This document shows, piece by piece, positions 1 to 14,540 of a stretch of 64,000 bases of DNA. The stretch is from Strigops habroptila (Eukaryota; Chordata; Aves; Psittaciformes; Psittacidae), in the NCBI RefSeq assembly GCF_004027225.2, contig NC_044302.2, forward strand, positions 36,471,449 through 36,535,448. Reading direction: 5' to 3'. The notes under the pieces were generated by a model, which saw only the letters and a list, made by a program, of their open reading frames with translations, was not told the DNA's origin and searched no databases. Made by a program: the position numbers and the translations under genes. Each line of letters begins with the position of its first letter. Position 1 is the stretch's first letter.

Positions 1-3000
1 GATTTTACGTTAACCCAAGTTGGCTCCCATTCCAATCTCTGCATGCTTGTACTGAGTGTTATGGGATTACACATTTCTCAGTCAGAAAGCATCAACTCTT
101 AACTAACCTGTAAGTACTAGCACTGCTTGTTTCAATGTCCTTATAAACTCTGCAGGCATTTCTTTATTGTGGAGGGCTAGCTAAGACCAAATGTAATCAT
201 TCTTCTAAAATAGTCATATTTTACTAACTGAATGAAAACATTACATCATAAAATTTCCAGAAAGACCCGACCAATTGTCTCCAAGCATTTCCACCGTTTT
301 CAAATACATCTAAGGGATCTAATACAGTAGCAAGGTCCTAAGAACTTTGTTGAAGCTGAAGTGTATTTTCTCATTGACTTGTGCCAAAGGCAGGCTTCAA
401 AGAAAACAAAGAAAAATCTCAAGTATGCCAATTTTGCATTGCCAGGAAAAGAACAGAGTACCCTCTGATCCAGCAAGGGAGAGGTGCCTGTCGGACACAG
501 TCCCTCTTCTCTTTCTGTTTGGCAGCTGACTGTTCCTCTCCCTGATCCGGTTCCTCACCTAGGAGAGTGATGCTTCCTTTCCCTCAGCCTTATGCCTATC
601 TCTTTTTTAGCCTCTACAGTTAAGGAGAGGGTTGGCATGGCATGGGTATGGGAATAGAAATCTCTTAACCTACATTTCTCAGCCCAAGAGGACATGGTCT
701 CAGTGGGTACCTTAGTGTACAACAAAAAGGAAGAAGCTCGGCTTCCACTCAATCTCAGTGCATTCCGATCAGTTACTGCATTTTATACCTCTAAAGCACT
801 CATGATGCATACTGCATGTAGGTAAATGCATTTGCACTGACAGATTCTTCCCAAGATAATTTCAGAATTATCCACTAGCAACCATCAGGGTGGCCAGTTT
901 GCTGACTGTGGATCTAATGACCCTATGGCCACTCTATTCCATTTGTTTACTTTTATTAAAATGTAGTAAAAGAATCATCAACATGCATTCAGGATTCACT
1001 GAGGAGTCTACCTTTTAATTATATGTTACTAATAATTTAATAAGATTTACTAGATTAGCTGGTGTAAAAGGATTATTTTTGGACAAGATGCAATTCTCTT
1101 GCCCTCCTCACCTTTGACTTTTGAAACTGCCACAGAAAATGGAAGAAATTAGCACTGTAGTTATTTTACAAGGCTTCTCCCTCGTAATATGTCTGAGTAA
1201 TTACAATACTCTATTTCTTAACAGTCATTGGAGCAGGTCTGACAATTGCCACACATGAATGTTTCTTCCTTGACAGCTGCAGAGTGAAAAATGCAGCATA
1301 AAAGCAATTATCTATTAAGCATGTATGTACCACATATTCTTCAGCATAGTGTGTACCTCTTTCTGAGGAGCAGTTTCACTCCGCATAGAATATGCACATT
1401 TAGCTGACCACCAGTTCCAAATGTATGAGGTAAGGCCTTCTGGGTTGGTTCTGTTTAATTAGCACTGTAATTGAAATGCAACTAATTGAAGTCCACTGAG
1501 CATTTAGTTTGTATGCATTTTTTTCGATATCATCCCTACAGTTAGAGCAGCACTCTGCACAATCCCACGCAAAATAAATAACACCCACAAATATTGTAAA
1601 TCGACTACATACAATTTGAATGCAACATGGTTTTATTTTCCCTCTGGCACAGAATACACTGGTGTAATGACAAAGTCTAAATTTCCATGGAAAAAATAGT
1701 AGCACTGAAAAGGTTAGCAAGAAGACTAAACCTGGAAGTGGAAATTCAACACAGTAGTTGGATAATGCTTCCAGAAAATTCTTTATTCAATAGCACTAAT
1801 GCACGATGATTTAAAAGAGAGAGTCTGAAACGGATGGTAGATTCCTCTTGATGCAAGCTGTTCTCATTAATGCAAGTGAAGGTTATGCACCTAGCTTGAG
1901 AGAAAAAAAATCCAACTCATTTGAAACAATTGCAGGTAACCTTATACTGAAGAATCAAGCACTCTCTGAAGAAAACACAAGCAAACTTCTTTCCTTCAAT
2001 CACACCATCTAAAACAGATAACATGTCTAGAATAATGTAATTTCCAAATAGCACTTCAATCAGCTACTCTCACCTGTTCACCCTTCCTCAAATACTTAAT
2101 CCACTTAAAAAGTCACATCCTTGACCTGACCAGTCTCATTGGGAGTTCACACTTGATCCCTTTTTCCATCCTCCAGTATTTCACACCATGAAGCCACTCA
2201 CCAACCTGTCAAACAGCCACTTCCATTTTCTGTCATTTTATTCAAACCCATCACATACATTTTGATTCCCTCTGACCCCACAGAGCCTTAGCATCAGGTC
2301 AGGACAGGAGAAGGACCAGGGAGTCAATATGTGCCTGTTACTCACTTTAGAGACTTGTCTGTGACAACGAAAGGGGAGACAGTAGCAATTTTTATGCTCC
2401 TTTCATGTTGCAGCCACGTAATTATCATTGCTGTTCCTTTGTTCCTTGCTTAAAAACACAAACAAGACCATTCTGTAAATCACAATTCTTGCTATCATAC
2501 TTCTGCTCAACTTCCCTTCATTGTCCTGCATTCCCTCAGTCATGCACTCCTCCAGCTATTAACCACAAGGTAAATAAAGTCATTTCACTTCCAGTCCCTT
2601 CAGTCTTGGTAGCCAACTTGTATTCTCTCATGTTTACCAGTTGTGAACTGAAACCCTTTCAAAAATTCTCATCTGCATAAGAAAGATTTGACTTTTAATT
2701 GTCCCCTTCTAAGTCTCTCCTATTTTTCCCAATCCCTGATACTTACATTTCCTCACTTACATTCTCTCCTTATTCCTAAATGCTTTTGGGTTTATATCTT
2801 GTCCTTCATACACTCTCATTTCCAGCTCCAGGCCCCACTCCACAGGCATGACCTTGTCTCTTCAAACATTCAGCAATCCAATTCATCAGCTGCCCAATTC
2901 TCTTTTACTCTTGAACTTTTCCTAAGGCATCTCTGTGCAGTCAGTCCCTAATTATTTTCTCCAATTATAAAATTTCTCTCCACTCTGACTTCCATTACCA

Positions 3001-3216
3001 GTAGCCTATTGAACACTCAACTCCCTGACCTGGATCAGTGACCATGTAAGTGCCCACAGTGACACAAAGAAGGGGGAGGCATCCTAGCCCTTGGTTTAAA
3101 TCACAGCTCTACTCAGAGGCTTTGCCCCCCACCTAACCAAGCATCCCATTTCACCATCTGTGGTCTAGATCTCTTCTGAATATTTAACAGATGAATTGAT
3201 GGATACTTTCTGACTA

Positions 3217-3394
3217 CATGTATGTATATATATATACACACATGTATATATACACATAGTTGGGTATATGTAGTGTGTGTGACATCTGTATATATACTGT
3301 GCATACTTACACAAACAAGTATACGCATATATATACAAATACACGTGTATACACACACTTATCTATACAAATGTATGTATGTATGTATAAGTAT
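3217..3394. repeat. TA/TG/CA microsatellite cluster
   Basis: Compound tract of TATG, TATA and CACA units about 180 bp long. The overlapping minus-strand frames rich in Tyr, Cys and Ile arise from the repeat and are not genes. Confidence 0.9.
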
Positions 3395-3633
3395 TTGAAA
3401 GTTTAGATTCACTGAAATGTTCCATTTGAAACATTTTCAATCAGATGAATTCTGGCAAATGCAAGGCAAGTGTCTGACCGACCCCTGCTTCAAGCTCTGT
3501 AAAACTTTTGGGCTGGCATGAGCATTTAAATAACAAGAGCATCAACCTCACTGAGCACCTGTGCAGTTTGGCAAGCTCTCATTTTGGCAGAAATTATAAC
3601 AAAAATTACTTAAACAATTATGTCAGCTGAAAT

Positions 3634-3660
3634 GATATATATATATATATAAAAATATAA
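3634..3660. repeat. AT dinucleotide repeat
   Basis: GATATATATATATATATA followed by AAAAATATAA. Confidence 0.9.
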
Positions 3661-5005
3661 AACCTCTTGACCAGAGGTCAAGACCCCTAGTTTTCAATCA
3701 GATCTATTTTACTATCAACAAATACAGGCTAATTGAAATAACTTCTCAACTCTCTAACTATTTACTATCCAGTAAATACATTTATTTTTCTAAAGGTCTG
3801 TGTTTTGTTTTGTTGATTTGTTTTTTTTCTCTCCTTAAATAGCAAAACATAAAATCCAAGCTCTCTATTCTAAAACACCATCTGGTCCACAAAATTCTTC
3901 TTTGTTTTGCCCTTCTAATTGCTCTGTCATGCACCTTTCAAAGCTCTCCTGTGACTTTTTTCTTATACATCTTTGTACATTTAAGCTTCTCACCATAATC
4001 TTCAAGGCTGCCTTACAGCTTTCATACCTGTCAGTTTCATTTTACCTTGGCAGGGACAGCAAACAACCCTCCTTCTGCATTTACGGTATCTCTGACTTTC
4101 TTGTATGGTCTATTTGGTTCATGAAACGTGATTACAAAGCTACAATCTTCTTTACTTTCAGGCCTCACCTGGATAGTCCCTTACTTCATTAAGTTTAGAA
4201 ATTACTTGCTAAATATTTCTAGTGTTTACTGTTATATAAGGGTCTATCAACCAACTAAACCAAAGCAAATAAACAAATTCATCTTTAAAAATATTAAAAA
4301 AGTCTTGTTTGTTCTGTCTTCATAATTTAGAATCCTGACAAAAGCATTTCAGCATTATGAACAAACACCTGGCACCTCTATAGGTGCTACAGAAACACTT
4401 TTCCCTCCTTTTCTATAATGCATACCAGACAATCAATATCCATGTAAAAATTAGATTCAACCAATAATATGCACTTAAAATGTCTTTAAAAATTCATAGA
4501 GTAGAAAGATTTAATGTCTTTTAAGTCACTTCCCTAAAATTATAGCCTCAAGTAGGTAAAGTAATAGAAAACTTAGTGTAGGAAACTAGAGATGGTTATT
4601 TAGCTTAAAGGCACAAATGTGACTTGAGAACACCAGTGAGGTTCTTATTTTATTATGAACTCTTCACAGACACTGCTCTTCCTCAAACTCAAAGTTTACT
4701 TTCATTGCTTGCTTCCTACCATGATGAAGAATAGGATTTAGCATACACAGCAACATAGCTGTTATCATAATCTATCTGCCAGTTGAGAAGTGATAATGTG
4801 ATTTTCTAGCCCAAAAATGAAGCAATCATGCTGAAACAGTTCTTCACAAAAAGTAGAAATAGTAAGCGCAAGACAGCGCCTCTGCATAAGTAGTCACCTC
4901 CCATTTTCTCTGCAGTGGTACCAAAATAGTTCCCCAAACCAGCTGTGCTGACAACCATATATTCATTAAAAAAATCCAAACAAACAAAACCAAGCAGAAC
5001 CCCCA

Positions 5006-5031
5006 TACACACACACACACACAAACAAACA
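5006..5031. repeat. CA microsatellite
   Basis: About ten CA units continuing into CAAACAAACAG. The short frames crossing it on both strands are by-products of the repeat. Confidence 0.92.
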
Positions 5032-7327
5032 GAACCAAACATGAAGAGAAGCAGGGAGTTTGAACAGTGGCAGCATTCTGCACTGCCTCAGGTCAATATC
5101 CCAGACCTGAAAGTGATGGAGAAAAGATTGTAGGGAGCAGGAGCATCTTGATGAATTTATCCATGGCACTGACAGGCTTCTATGGAAAACCTGCCTTGTC
5201 TCGCTTGGTTGGCAGGATAATGGCTGATTAGTCCATTATAAATAAACAAGCACTGAACTGCAGAAGCATGTTAAGAGTCCATTTTCAACTCTGCAATGCG
5301 GTTAAGGTTTTCATTTTATTATCAAATTCCTTTGTATCATGTAACCAAAACATAAGGGTTTAGTATGTTTGTGGAAGGAGAGGGGGAAGAAGTCTTCTCA
5401 CCTTTTTAATAAATGAGGATTCACAGAAGCTCAGGCAGAGCACAGGCAGGAAAGCTGGTAACACAGAAGACCCTGTTACAAAGCTACATGATAATCGTTT
5501 TGGCACACCAGAATCCAGGAGGTTAATGTTGCTTCAACAGATTACTCCTGGGCCTCAGGCTCATCTTACCACTGCCAAGAAAAGTTATAATATTAATATT
5601 ACATTTTGTATAGCTGTGTGCAGTGGTGCTGGCCTAATACACCAGGTGAACTGCTCTTCACTTCAGGCAATTGGAAAAACAAGAAATTTGAAAAAGTAAA
5701 AAGATCTGAACACCTGCACTGGAGCTAAGGCTCCCGTAACTACAGCAAACAAAATGGGATGCACAAAGACACTTTCTAGCAATGGGGGCACAGGGAAAGA
5801 TCTAAAGACCTTGCAACTAAGTTCAATTAGAAGTTTTGAAACGTCTTCCATAGACCTTCAAAATATCTACTTAAACACATTTCTTAAGGGGCCCTTCTCT
5901 GTCTCACGCAGTTGCCACACACCAGTTCCCATCATGCAATTACAACTACAAAGCTGGGTCAAAACCCATCATTCTGTGCACTTCACCTTTGTTAACATGC
6001 TTGTAAGACATATTGTTCAACTGTCACATAAAAGATACAATTAAAAGCCTCAGTCAAAAGGATCTACTAAAAGGTTGCTTGAGAAAATTTGCCCTGTGCT
6101 CACACTCATCATGTTGTACTCGGATCATCTGCAGATGTAAATAGTAACAGAATAACAAAACAAACAAACAAACCCCCTCAGCACGTTTTTTACTGAAGCA
6201 AATTTCCAAGAAAGCTTACAAATCTGCCTTTTGCTCACCTCTATGTCTGTTGCGATCCAGTAAGTTCAAAAGACAGAAAAAATGCATTTCATATAAGATA
6301 GATGAGTCCTGGCAGACCTAATCCATCATGTCCATTTTAATTTACAAGAGAAGAATAACTGAGCACTGTTAGAGGGCTATGGAAGCCAAGACTGTATAAA
6401 TACAATGCATAGTCTTAGTACACCTTATACCTGCTTCAGACAAACAAACGCCATTATAATGCTGGCTTGAAATCAAAGACAGCAAACAGCTTCCCACACC
6501 CCTAAACATAAAAAATCTGACAGACAAAACCGCCTTTGTGCCTGCTTTCTGATAAGCCAAGCCTCCTGAAGCTATATTCCAATAATCAGTTCTTGCTTTA
6601 AGAAATTCTCGGATTCTAGTTTTATACTGGCAGAATGGAAATGATGCCTACTTTGGAAGCAAAGGCACAAAAGGCAAAGTTACCTTGGGCACAAATCTTT
6701 AATAAATAGTAAGCTCTACTGTTCACACCACTAGAATGTTCTTCAACTTTAGGCCTTTCTACCTACTAGGGTTCCAGCTGAAGGAATCATTAGGCTACAT
6801 TTTTACAGTAATAGCTTTTACTGGCATGAAAAATAAATTGGAAGAAAAGTTGCATGTAGGACATGGAAAACGAATAATTGCAAGGGGAAGAAAGGAAAAG
6901 ACCTGGCTCCTGCAGTTTACTTTTAACAGTATGCTGAATACAGAACAGACCCTCCAACAACGTAACTTGGGAAAAATCAACTTGTGCACAAGTAATCGAA
7001 TCCTGACGTATCCTATAAAGTGCTATAGCACCGAATAAATTCCTTGAAATACACAGAATCTAAGTGTTCCTTGTCCACACTAGCCTCATGCAGAGAGACT
7101 AGAAAGCCATTACTCTCTCCGATCCAAAAAGATGTGCCTGCGGAGCATTGGGTACCTGATACTTTGGGGCCTAATTTCCCTATCTATAAGGAAACTGGGG
7201 GAAGTGAGGGGGAAGCTGAAGGAATAGAGCTTCCCAAACCAAGGAACAAAGAAGCTTAATTTAAAAACAGAGATTTGGAGAGAGGAGGGAGAAGAAAAAC
7301 AGGCAGAGTTTGCCAGAGTTTGCCAGA

Positions 7328-7415
7328 GTGGGATTTGATCTAGCAAAGGCAACAGCAGTCTAAATTTGTAACAGATGTGTTGCATGCAGAATTCTAAAGC
7401 AGCCTTTAGTTGAGA
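7328..7415 (+). repeat. Dispersed repeat, copy 1 (solo)
   Basis: About 88 bp starting GTGGGATTTGATCTAGCAAA and ending GCCTTTAGTTGAGA. It matches the reverse complement of 27060-27147 with one mismatch seen by eye (GCAGCC versus GCGGCC), and shares its last 60 bp with 24875-24968. It is preceded by two and a half copies of the 10-mer CAGAGTTTGC (7304-7329). Not recognised as a named family. Confidence 0.8.
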
Positions 7416-10034
7416 AAAGGAAATACTAATATTACTGACTTATAAAGCCATTTAAAAATGCGACATTAAATCAGACACTTTACAACAGGTTTTCATTAGT
7501 AGGGACACCAAACAAAAGTAGCCTACAAACCAACCATGGAATTACCTTTCACAGTATAGTTCTGTCATCAATCTTCCTGGATAATTTTCTTAAAAGATAA
7601 TTTACCAAAAGAAATACCTGTGTAATTTCAATAAAACTCATCTCATTTACAGCTGATGGCTATAAATTAAACAATAGAGAAAATTGTTCATATTTACGAT
7701 AGCTGTAAGAGTGTACCTAGACTGCCACAAATCTCTACGAATTCTTTTTTCCTCACCCCCTAGAAGAGTATTTTTGCTTTCTTTGGCAACCAGACAAACC
7801 TTCCTGTTTTTAAGGAGTCAATTTTAAAATCTACACTTACTAGCTAGTTAAGATGAGCCAAAAATGTAGCTTTAAAAAACTACAGTACACATGATTTACA
7901 GCTTCTTGGGAGGGTGAGTGGTATAGGGTTTTTAAGCAGTACAGTTTTTACTCTCTAAACATGCTAACGTTCACGTGACTTGTGCCAAATAAAAACTTAC
8001 ATACATAAAATGGACAAGCAGATATTCTTATCAGCGCATAATCTGATCGTATCAGTCACTGTAAGGAAAGACTGTTGGTTACGTAGCCATATGCCCTGCT
8101 AGTCACACAGCAAAGGACACTAGAAACAGCAGCAGCCATACTGGGAGGTAAGGTAGGAAGTAACAGAAAATTGTCTGTCAAATGGTCTGAAGTGATGGAG
8201 AAGGGGCCAGACAAAGAGATTAAATTCAGCAATTTGAATTTAATCACAGAATGTCATATGTGAATATATGTCAAATACCAAGCATCTCTATAATACTCTC
8301 TTGCTAAAGTACTAAGTGCACTGTGTAATATTAAGGCATTGCAAAAAATCATTATATGCTCTATAACATGACAGCAGCACAGAATTTACATGCAAATCAC
8401 CTAGTTTACATTTACATGCATCTCAGAGCACACAAATGGTTATTGTGACTCAGGATGAAACAGCCCATCAATGCTGTTTCAAGCAGTTATCCAGAACCAG
8501 CTGCACTACAGTCACAGTCTGACATAAATGTAAACAAAATGATAATATTAAGTGTGCTCTTTTATACCCAAAATATATATAAATAGTCAAAACCAATTGA
8601 CTATTCAATTTCTGAATATGGAGCAGATCATCTAAGTGGGAAAGGAAAAGCCATCTGTCCCTGAAAAATGTAATAGTGACTTTTGGAATATTATCATTCA
8701 GTATAAATTATGTCAACTAAAAAGAATAGCTTTCTCAAAACAATGGTTCTGTCTGTCATAACTTGCAGCTCAATGCTCTGAAGGAGGAAAAAATTAGCAA
8801 TGCAAACATTCACCGAGTCTGGCTAATGAAGAAGTATCACAGTAAGAGTATCTATTTTTGGAGAACATGACACTTCCTAAAACAAAGACAGTCAGTTCTC
8901 ACCTGCTAGTGATCATGCTGAAAAACTAGTGCTAATAAAACGACATACTGCTTTGCTATGGATATGTCCAGCATGGCTTTGTACTTTATAAACTTCTGGG
9001 TTGTGTACCCAACAGAGATTATATCTGCATTTGGCACAAGAGAGTCCACAGTCAGAACTAAATTTGGTTTAGTCACCTTAATCCTTCTGTACAGAAAGCA
9101 TACCCTGTCACACAGATGCATGATCAAAATGATCCATTCCCAAGCTCAACAAGGTCTTTAGCATCTCCAAACGAGGTAAATACACATGCAAATTAGGCAG
9201 GAATAGCTGAGGAAAAGCAGAGTAGTTCAGACAATATGCATTAAGAATCTTGTAGCATTAGCTTTCTATTTTATTCTTGATGAAGACATTACAAAACCAG
9301 CTCTGCTTAAGGTGAGAAGTGCAGATTTGGCAGGTGGAGCAGTGTGTGCCAATGTTCTCCTACCTAGAAACTTGCATTAACAGCCCTGCACAAAATAAAG
9401 TGGGATTATGCCTGCCTAGTTGCTGGCCAGAACCACAAGATGCTGCAGGAAGCAATGCTGGCAACTCTGTAAATATGCCCTTCTCTCTCAGGTAGTAAGA
9501 AAACCACATCTGTGGCACTTGCATGGCTGCTTTGAGGAGGAAATGAAAATAGAGGCTTCTAAAAGCAAGCTGTCATGAAGAAATCCTACCACGCTCTATT
9601 GTCAAAACCACATCTGTATTCTTTCCGTCTCCAAGTCAACCATATCCTCATCAAATCTTTCTAAATGTTTTCAACCAAAACAGCCCTAGCAGGGAAGGTG
9701 CAATCAAAGAACTGCCAATATAGCTGGAGTATCTTTGGAAGAAAAAAATCAAGAGATTAAAGGATGCTGGATCATACCAGTCCAGGGACTCAATAGCTAA
9801 AAAGCCCCCATATATCAACATACTTGGGGTCACTCACATTTTAAAAATGTAAGATCTTCGTGCAGAGGCCTTCTCAGTCCACCAAGTTATTTACAGCTGA
9901 AAGAACAGAGGTAGGAGATCATATTATACTGGCAAATGAAACGATTCCAACTGGTTTTACTTATCTAAACTTATCTACCTGTGACAAATACACATCTTAA
10001 AACAACACTGAATTAAGGCACACATTCTAAATTT

Positions 10035-10052
10035 AAAAAAAAAAAAAAAAAA
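10035..10052. repeat. Poly-A run (A18)
   Basis: Eighteen consecutive A residues. No CR1 or other element is attached to it. Confidence 0.95.
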
Positions 10053-11867
10053 TTAACCAAGTCTATTTTAATCACTTGCAAAGAGAATATGAAAAGGGAA
10101 ATAAACATATCCAAATCTTATTGCTTATTAAGTAATTCTTATGTGAAATATGCCCACCATATCAAGAGGATGTTTCATGTGCTGTTTTCAGAGAACAGCA
10201 ATACTTCAGCTCCTACAACAGAGTGCTGTCACTCCTGATAGCACCACAGAGAACACATTAATATCACATGGCTGCCTGGGAAGTGAACAGATGTGAACAC
10301 AATCAGCTATTTCGCTACAGTTATATGACTATCCACATTAGTGATCCTTGTCCAACTTTGAGGATCCAAGTAAAAATAAAAAAACAACTCCCAAACTTGC
10401 ACATGCACAAAGAAATCCTTTGAAATGCTTGCTGTCCATGAAGGATATTACAATTATTTACATCTCAGTGCAATACACACTGAGTTCATAAATGATTACA
10501 TTTGGAACACATACAAGGGTTCTCATCAGAGATGGGTGCTGCAGTATTTAAAACACTGGCACAAATAGGTACGTTATCTAGTCAGTGGTGACAGGTCACA
10601 TTAAAGGTTAATATACTAGTCATAAATATTGGTATCAAGGCAAAGAGCTATAAAGGGAAATGTGCTCTTAATATTTATGTCTAAAAATGTGAGTCTGAAA
10701 AATACAGAATGATTTACACTCTCTGTAAAGACTACAGAGTAAACTATTCAGGTAAAACAAAAGCTGAACCTCAACATATGTTAATAAACTAAAACATAGC
10801 AAAATAACTTGAAATGAACAGACAAAAACATGCAATGAGTATAAAGGGTTAAATTTCAAACAGCACTTTTTAAAAATTACATTCCTCCTGTGAAGGAACA
10901 GAACTCTTCAGAGGAGGTATTATGTTTTTAAAAAGCTTTGTAGAGCTGTATGTTCATAGGATTTCAAAAATGCATTAAAAATTTCACTTTATAAAAACTA
11001 AGCAAAGTGATAATGGCCTGACATTCATTTAGATTTTGCAAATCTCTGCGAAACTTTAATGTTGACGGCAGTGTAGAGACCTTCTATATTGACTGAGCAG
11101 TATAATCTCTGCTACAGAAGTACATAATCACCACAGGGATGCCTTTAGCCTGACTGCACAGTTTAAAATCAAAGACGACTGTCAGAAAGAAAAACACAAG
11201 AAATTAAGTAACAAGAATTGACACTCCAAAAGGGACAAGCACTTCAAGGAGCTGAAACAAAAACAATTATATGACTTCTAACCAGAAAGCACCTGATTTA
11301 CGTTCACCCATACAACAGTTACTTTGTTAGACCTCTGAGTCTAAAGCCTAAACATCTACCAAAAAATGTAAAAAACCACTGCTTTCAAGAGTGTGTCCAC
11401 ATAGCCTGTTTAGATACATTTGGGAGAAAGTGCCAGTAACTGTTCATTTTAGGGGACGACACAGAAAGGCTCTGCTCTGCTTATTTGTAAGTGTTCTAAA
11501 GAAGATAAACCTCTCTGGTTAACTTTAGGAGCATTTAGAGTTCCAGAGAGAAATGTCCACACAGAGTCTGTGTTTTAATTCTTTGTCCTTCTATTACACA
11601 GCTTTACAAAAAGAAACAACTCCCAAAGGGAAGAAATGCAGTTATTAAATATCCATCTGGGGTTTTTTTGAGGTAATACTGGTTACAGTACAAAGGAATA
11701 TGCCCAGCTCCTTGTGTACAACTGGAAAAGTTCTCAGGATTCAACCCACAGAAATATGCAAGCTGAGATAACAAATGCGTTCTGAGAATGAACACAAGGG
11801 AGCAGCTCAGGTTGTCATTATGGCAAATGCAGTTAGCTAAAACAATCTGAGGAAAAGACAAAAGTAC

Positions 11868-12414
11868 CCTCTACTCTGCTCTCGTGAGACCTCACTTGGA
11901 GTACTGTGTACAGTTCTGGTGTCCTCAACATAAAAAGGACATGGAGCTGTTGGAGCAAGTCCAGAGGAGGGCCACGAGGATGATAAGAGGGCTGGAGCAC
12001 CTCCCATATGAAGATAGGCTGAGAGAGTTGGGGCTGTTCAGCCTGGAGAAGAGAAGGCTGCGTGGTGACCTCATAGCAGCCTTCCAGTATCTGAAGGGGG
12101 TCTACAAGGATGCTGGGGAGGGACTCTTCCTTAGGGACTGTAGTGGTAGGACAAGGGGTAATGGGTTCAAACTTAAACAGGGGAAGTTTAGACTAGATAT
12201 AAGGAAGAAGTTCTTTACAGTAAGGGTGGTGAAGCACTGGAATGGGTTGCCCAGGGAGGTTGTGGATGCTCCATCCCTGGCGGTATTCAAGGCCAGGGTG
12301 GACAGAGCCTTGAGCCACGTGGTTTAGGGCAAGGTGTCCCTGCCCATGGCAGGGGGGTTGGAACTAGATGATCTTAGGGTCCTTTCCAACCCTTACGATT
12401 CTATGATTCTATGA
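11868..12414 (+). mobile_element. CR1 LINE, 5'-truncated, 3' end
   Basis: This is the C-terminal part of the CR1 reverse transcriptase ORF. A 147-codon frame reads [20 protein letters not shown], then the conserved [21 protein letters not shown] short 3' UTR follows, ending in ATTCTATGATTCTATGATT. The frame is intact across the whole retained region, so the copy is not very old. It lies antisense to MCC in intron 3. Confidence 0.95.
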
Positions 12415-13937
12415 TTAAATCACCGCTCTAAGAAGACTATGTTTAAATAGGTTAAATTTAGACTGCAGCAAGCATGCCCTTCAGTATTAAAAACTGTGTA
12501 AAGAGAATAAATGTAAACAATGAAAACCAAAGTAAACAATTCTCTGTTTTCTCCCATTCCTTTCTCTCTCCATTTTAATAAAGCCAAAGCAAAAACTTAC
12601 ATATGACTGATGCTCAACAGGAGTCAAATGGGGATGGTATTGTATTTATCTACATAAAAGGGAGAGACTGCTGATTCTTCTATAGTTTGAAAGAACATAA
12701 ATACTATTTAAAAGCGTAAGTATAACAGATGCTTGTTAAAACAAAGATCAGGCATCTTTCATAACCGTAAGTATAGAAAGAATTTAGAGATGGGAATAAA
12801 CTTACAGAAAATTGTAAGACCCAGGGATCTTTATTTCATATGAGCCCTCAGCATTTTTATTTTTAATATTTCTACATGTCATAGGACTACAGTAGCTTTC
12901 ACACTGTGCCTTCTAGAATAACACTACACACCTGTGTCTTTGTATTTGCAAATGTACAAGAAGTTACCAAAGCCCATAATTTCTGAACCATCATCAGCCA
13001 GGACCATAGACAGAGGACATACAAGGTGCATGAAACCTGAATGAACTCCAGATCCAAAGGGGACACAGCAACTCACATTTCCTAATCCAGGAAAAAAGTA
13101 TGCAAGCCATTCTTTTTGCCAGCTATATTGCTCTTAAGCAGCTCTACTTAAGCCTCTGTCAAAGTGCATTCTACATCCTTTAAACTAATCAGATGTGAAA
13201 CAGCTCACGTCTTTCCAAAACGCTAATTTTTAAGCAAGTCAACCAATGCTATAGAACATGTGTAACTGAACACCCATTGATTCACCCATTATCCTCCTTC
13301 GACCTAGACTTGCATCTTTTTAATGGATTATTGTGAGAGCAGTTTTCAGTATGAGGAAGTACTCCAACTGTTAAAGGAGATATTAGATTAGATGGACATG
13401 ATTGTTCTTTTACTAATCTACATGTTCTCTCCTGGTCACTTAAAATTGCTCACACTTCCAGGAAACTGCAGGAACATATAAATAAAGCTGCTAACTGACC
13501 TATAATTTCCCAGGTCCTCCATCTTATCCTCTCTACAATACATGTGTGGCTGCTCATTGTCCGCTCTTTCCAGTTTTCATATGCTTCTGTCCAGTTTTGA
13601 AGATCAAAGAGTTTATGATTAATCATACATGATCCCTTACTATCATTCTAAGGAAAAATGAGAACACAATTCCTTTTAAGGAACTGTGAACTTCCTTGAA
13701 CTTTCTTCTCCCTCAGATAAGTTTTAATATCTACATATTTTTACTCTGAATACAGAAACTTTAGGTCCTACTCAGCTTACATTCAGGAACTTAAAATAAA
13801 ACTTAGAAGGCCTTTGAAAACACTTCTAGAATATTTTTCATCATTTTCAAGTAATGCAGCTTGAAGAATTTAAAGCAGTTAAAGAATTTATTTTCCTCTG
13901 TTGCCAGACACCACCTCCACTAGACATTAAGTCTTGA

Positions 13938-14000
13938 GTTGGATGTTGGACTAGATGGCCTTCTGAAGTTCTCTTACAGCTTGAACTATCCTGTAATACC
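13938..14000 (+). mobile_element. CR1 3' tail, degenerate
   Basis: About 60 bp resembling the CR1 3' UTR (GTTGGACTAGATGGCCTT, then a diverged tail ending CTATCCTGTAATACC). It is an old copy with the octamer tail decayed. Confidence 0.6.
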
Positions 14001-14430
14001 ATGAACTAGGAGCCTATTTCAAATAGCCACACAAATAAACAGTCATTTTAAAAATTAGGAACTTTTCACTTCCATGTTAGCATCTTTTACTTCTCCATTT
14101 AAACTCCTGTGCAGCATAAATCAGAAACATGCTACAATATGGGTGGTCTTTTGTAACACACCTGGCTTAAAATTAAAACACAAACTTGACTGCAGTACAC
14201 TGATGGAGGAAAGCACAATAGTTACAGGTTTTTTTACAGTGGAGAATAGTTCTTGCCTGTAAAATTAAAAAAGCACAGTGCTAGCACACCAAGGGTTTAA
14301 AACAATTACCAAACAATTAGGTGGGCAGTAACGAAATAACATATGAAGAATTTTTCTGCACAACACTTCTGAGCAATGCGACACCATACTTTAACAAAAT
14401 TAATCGATAAGAGGTTTTCAGGCACAAATC

Positions 14431-14540
14431 TTAGAATCATAGAATCATTTCAGTTGGCAAAGACCTTTAAGATCATTGAGTCCAACTACTATACTAGCAC
14501 TGCCAAGACCACCACTAAACCATGTCCCTAAGTGCCACAT
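14431..14540 (-). mobile_element. CR1 3' tail
   Basis: Begins with TTAGAATCATAGAATCATTT, the reverse complement of the CR1 octamer tail, and continues with CR1 3' UTR-like sequence (AAGACCTTTAAGATCATTGA). It is about 110 bp, old and 5'-truncated. Confidence 0.8.

Noticed and set aside
3113..3358. Minus-strand frames rich in Tyr, Cys and Ile
   Set aside because: Translation of a TA/TG/CA microsatellite.
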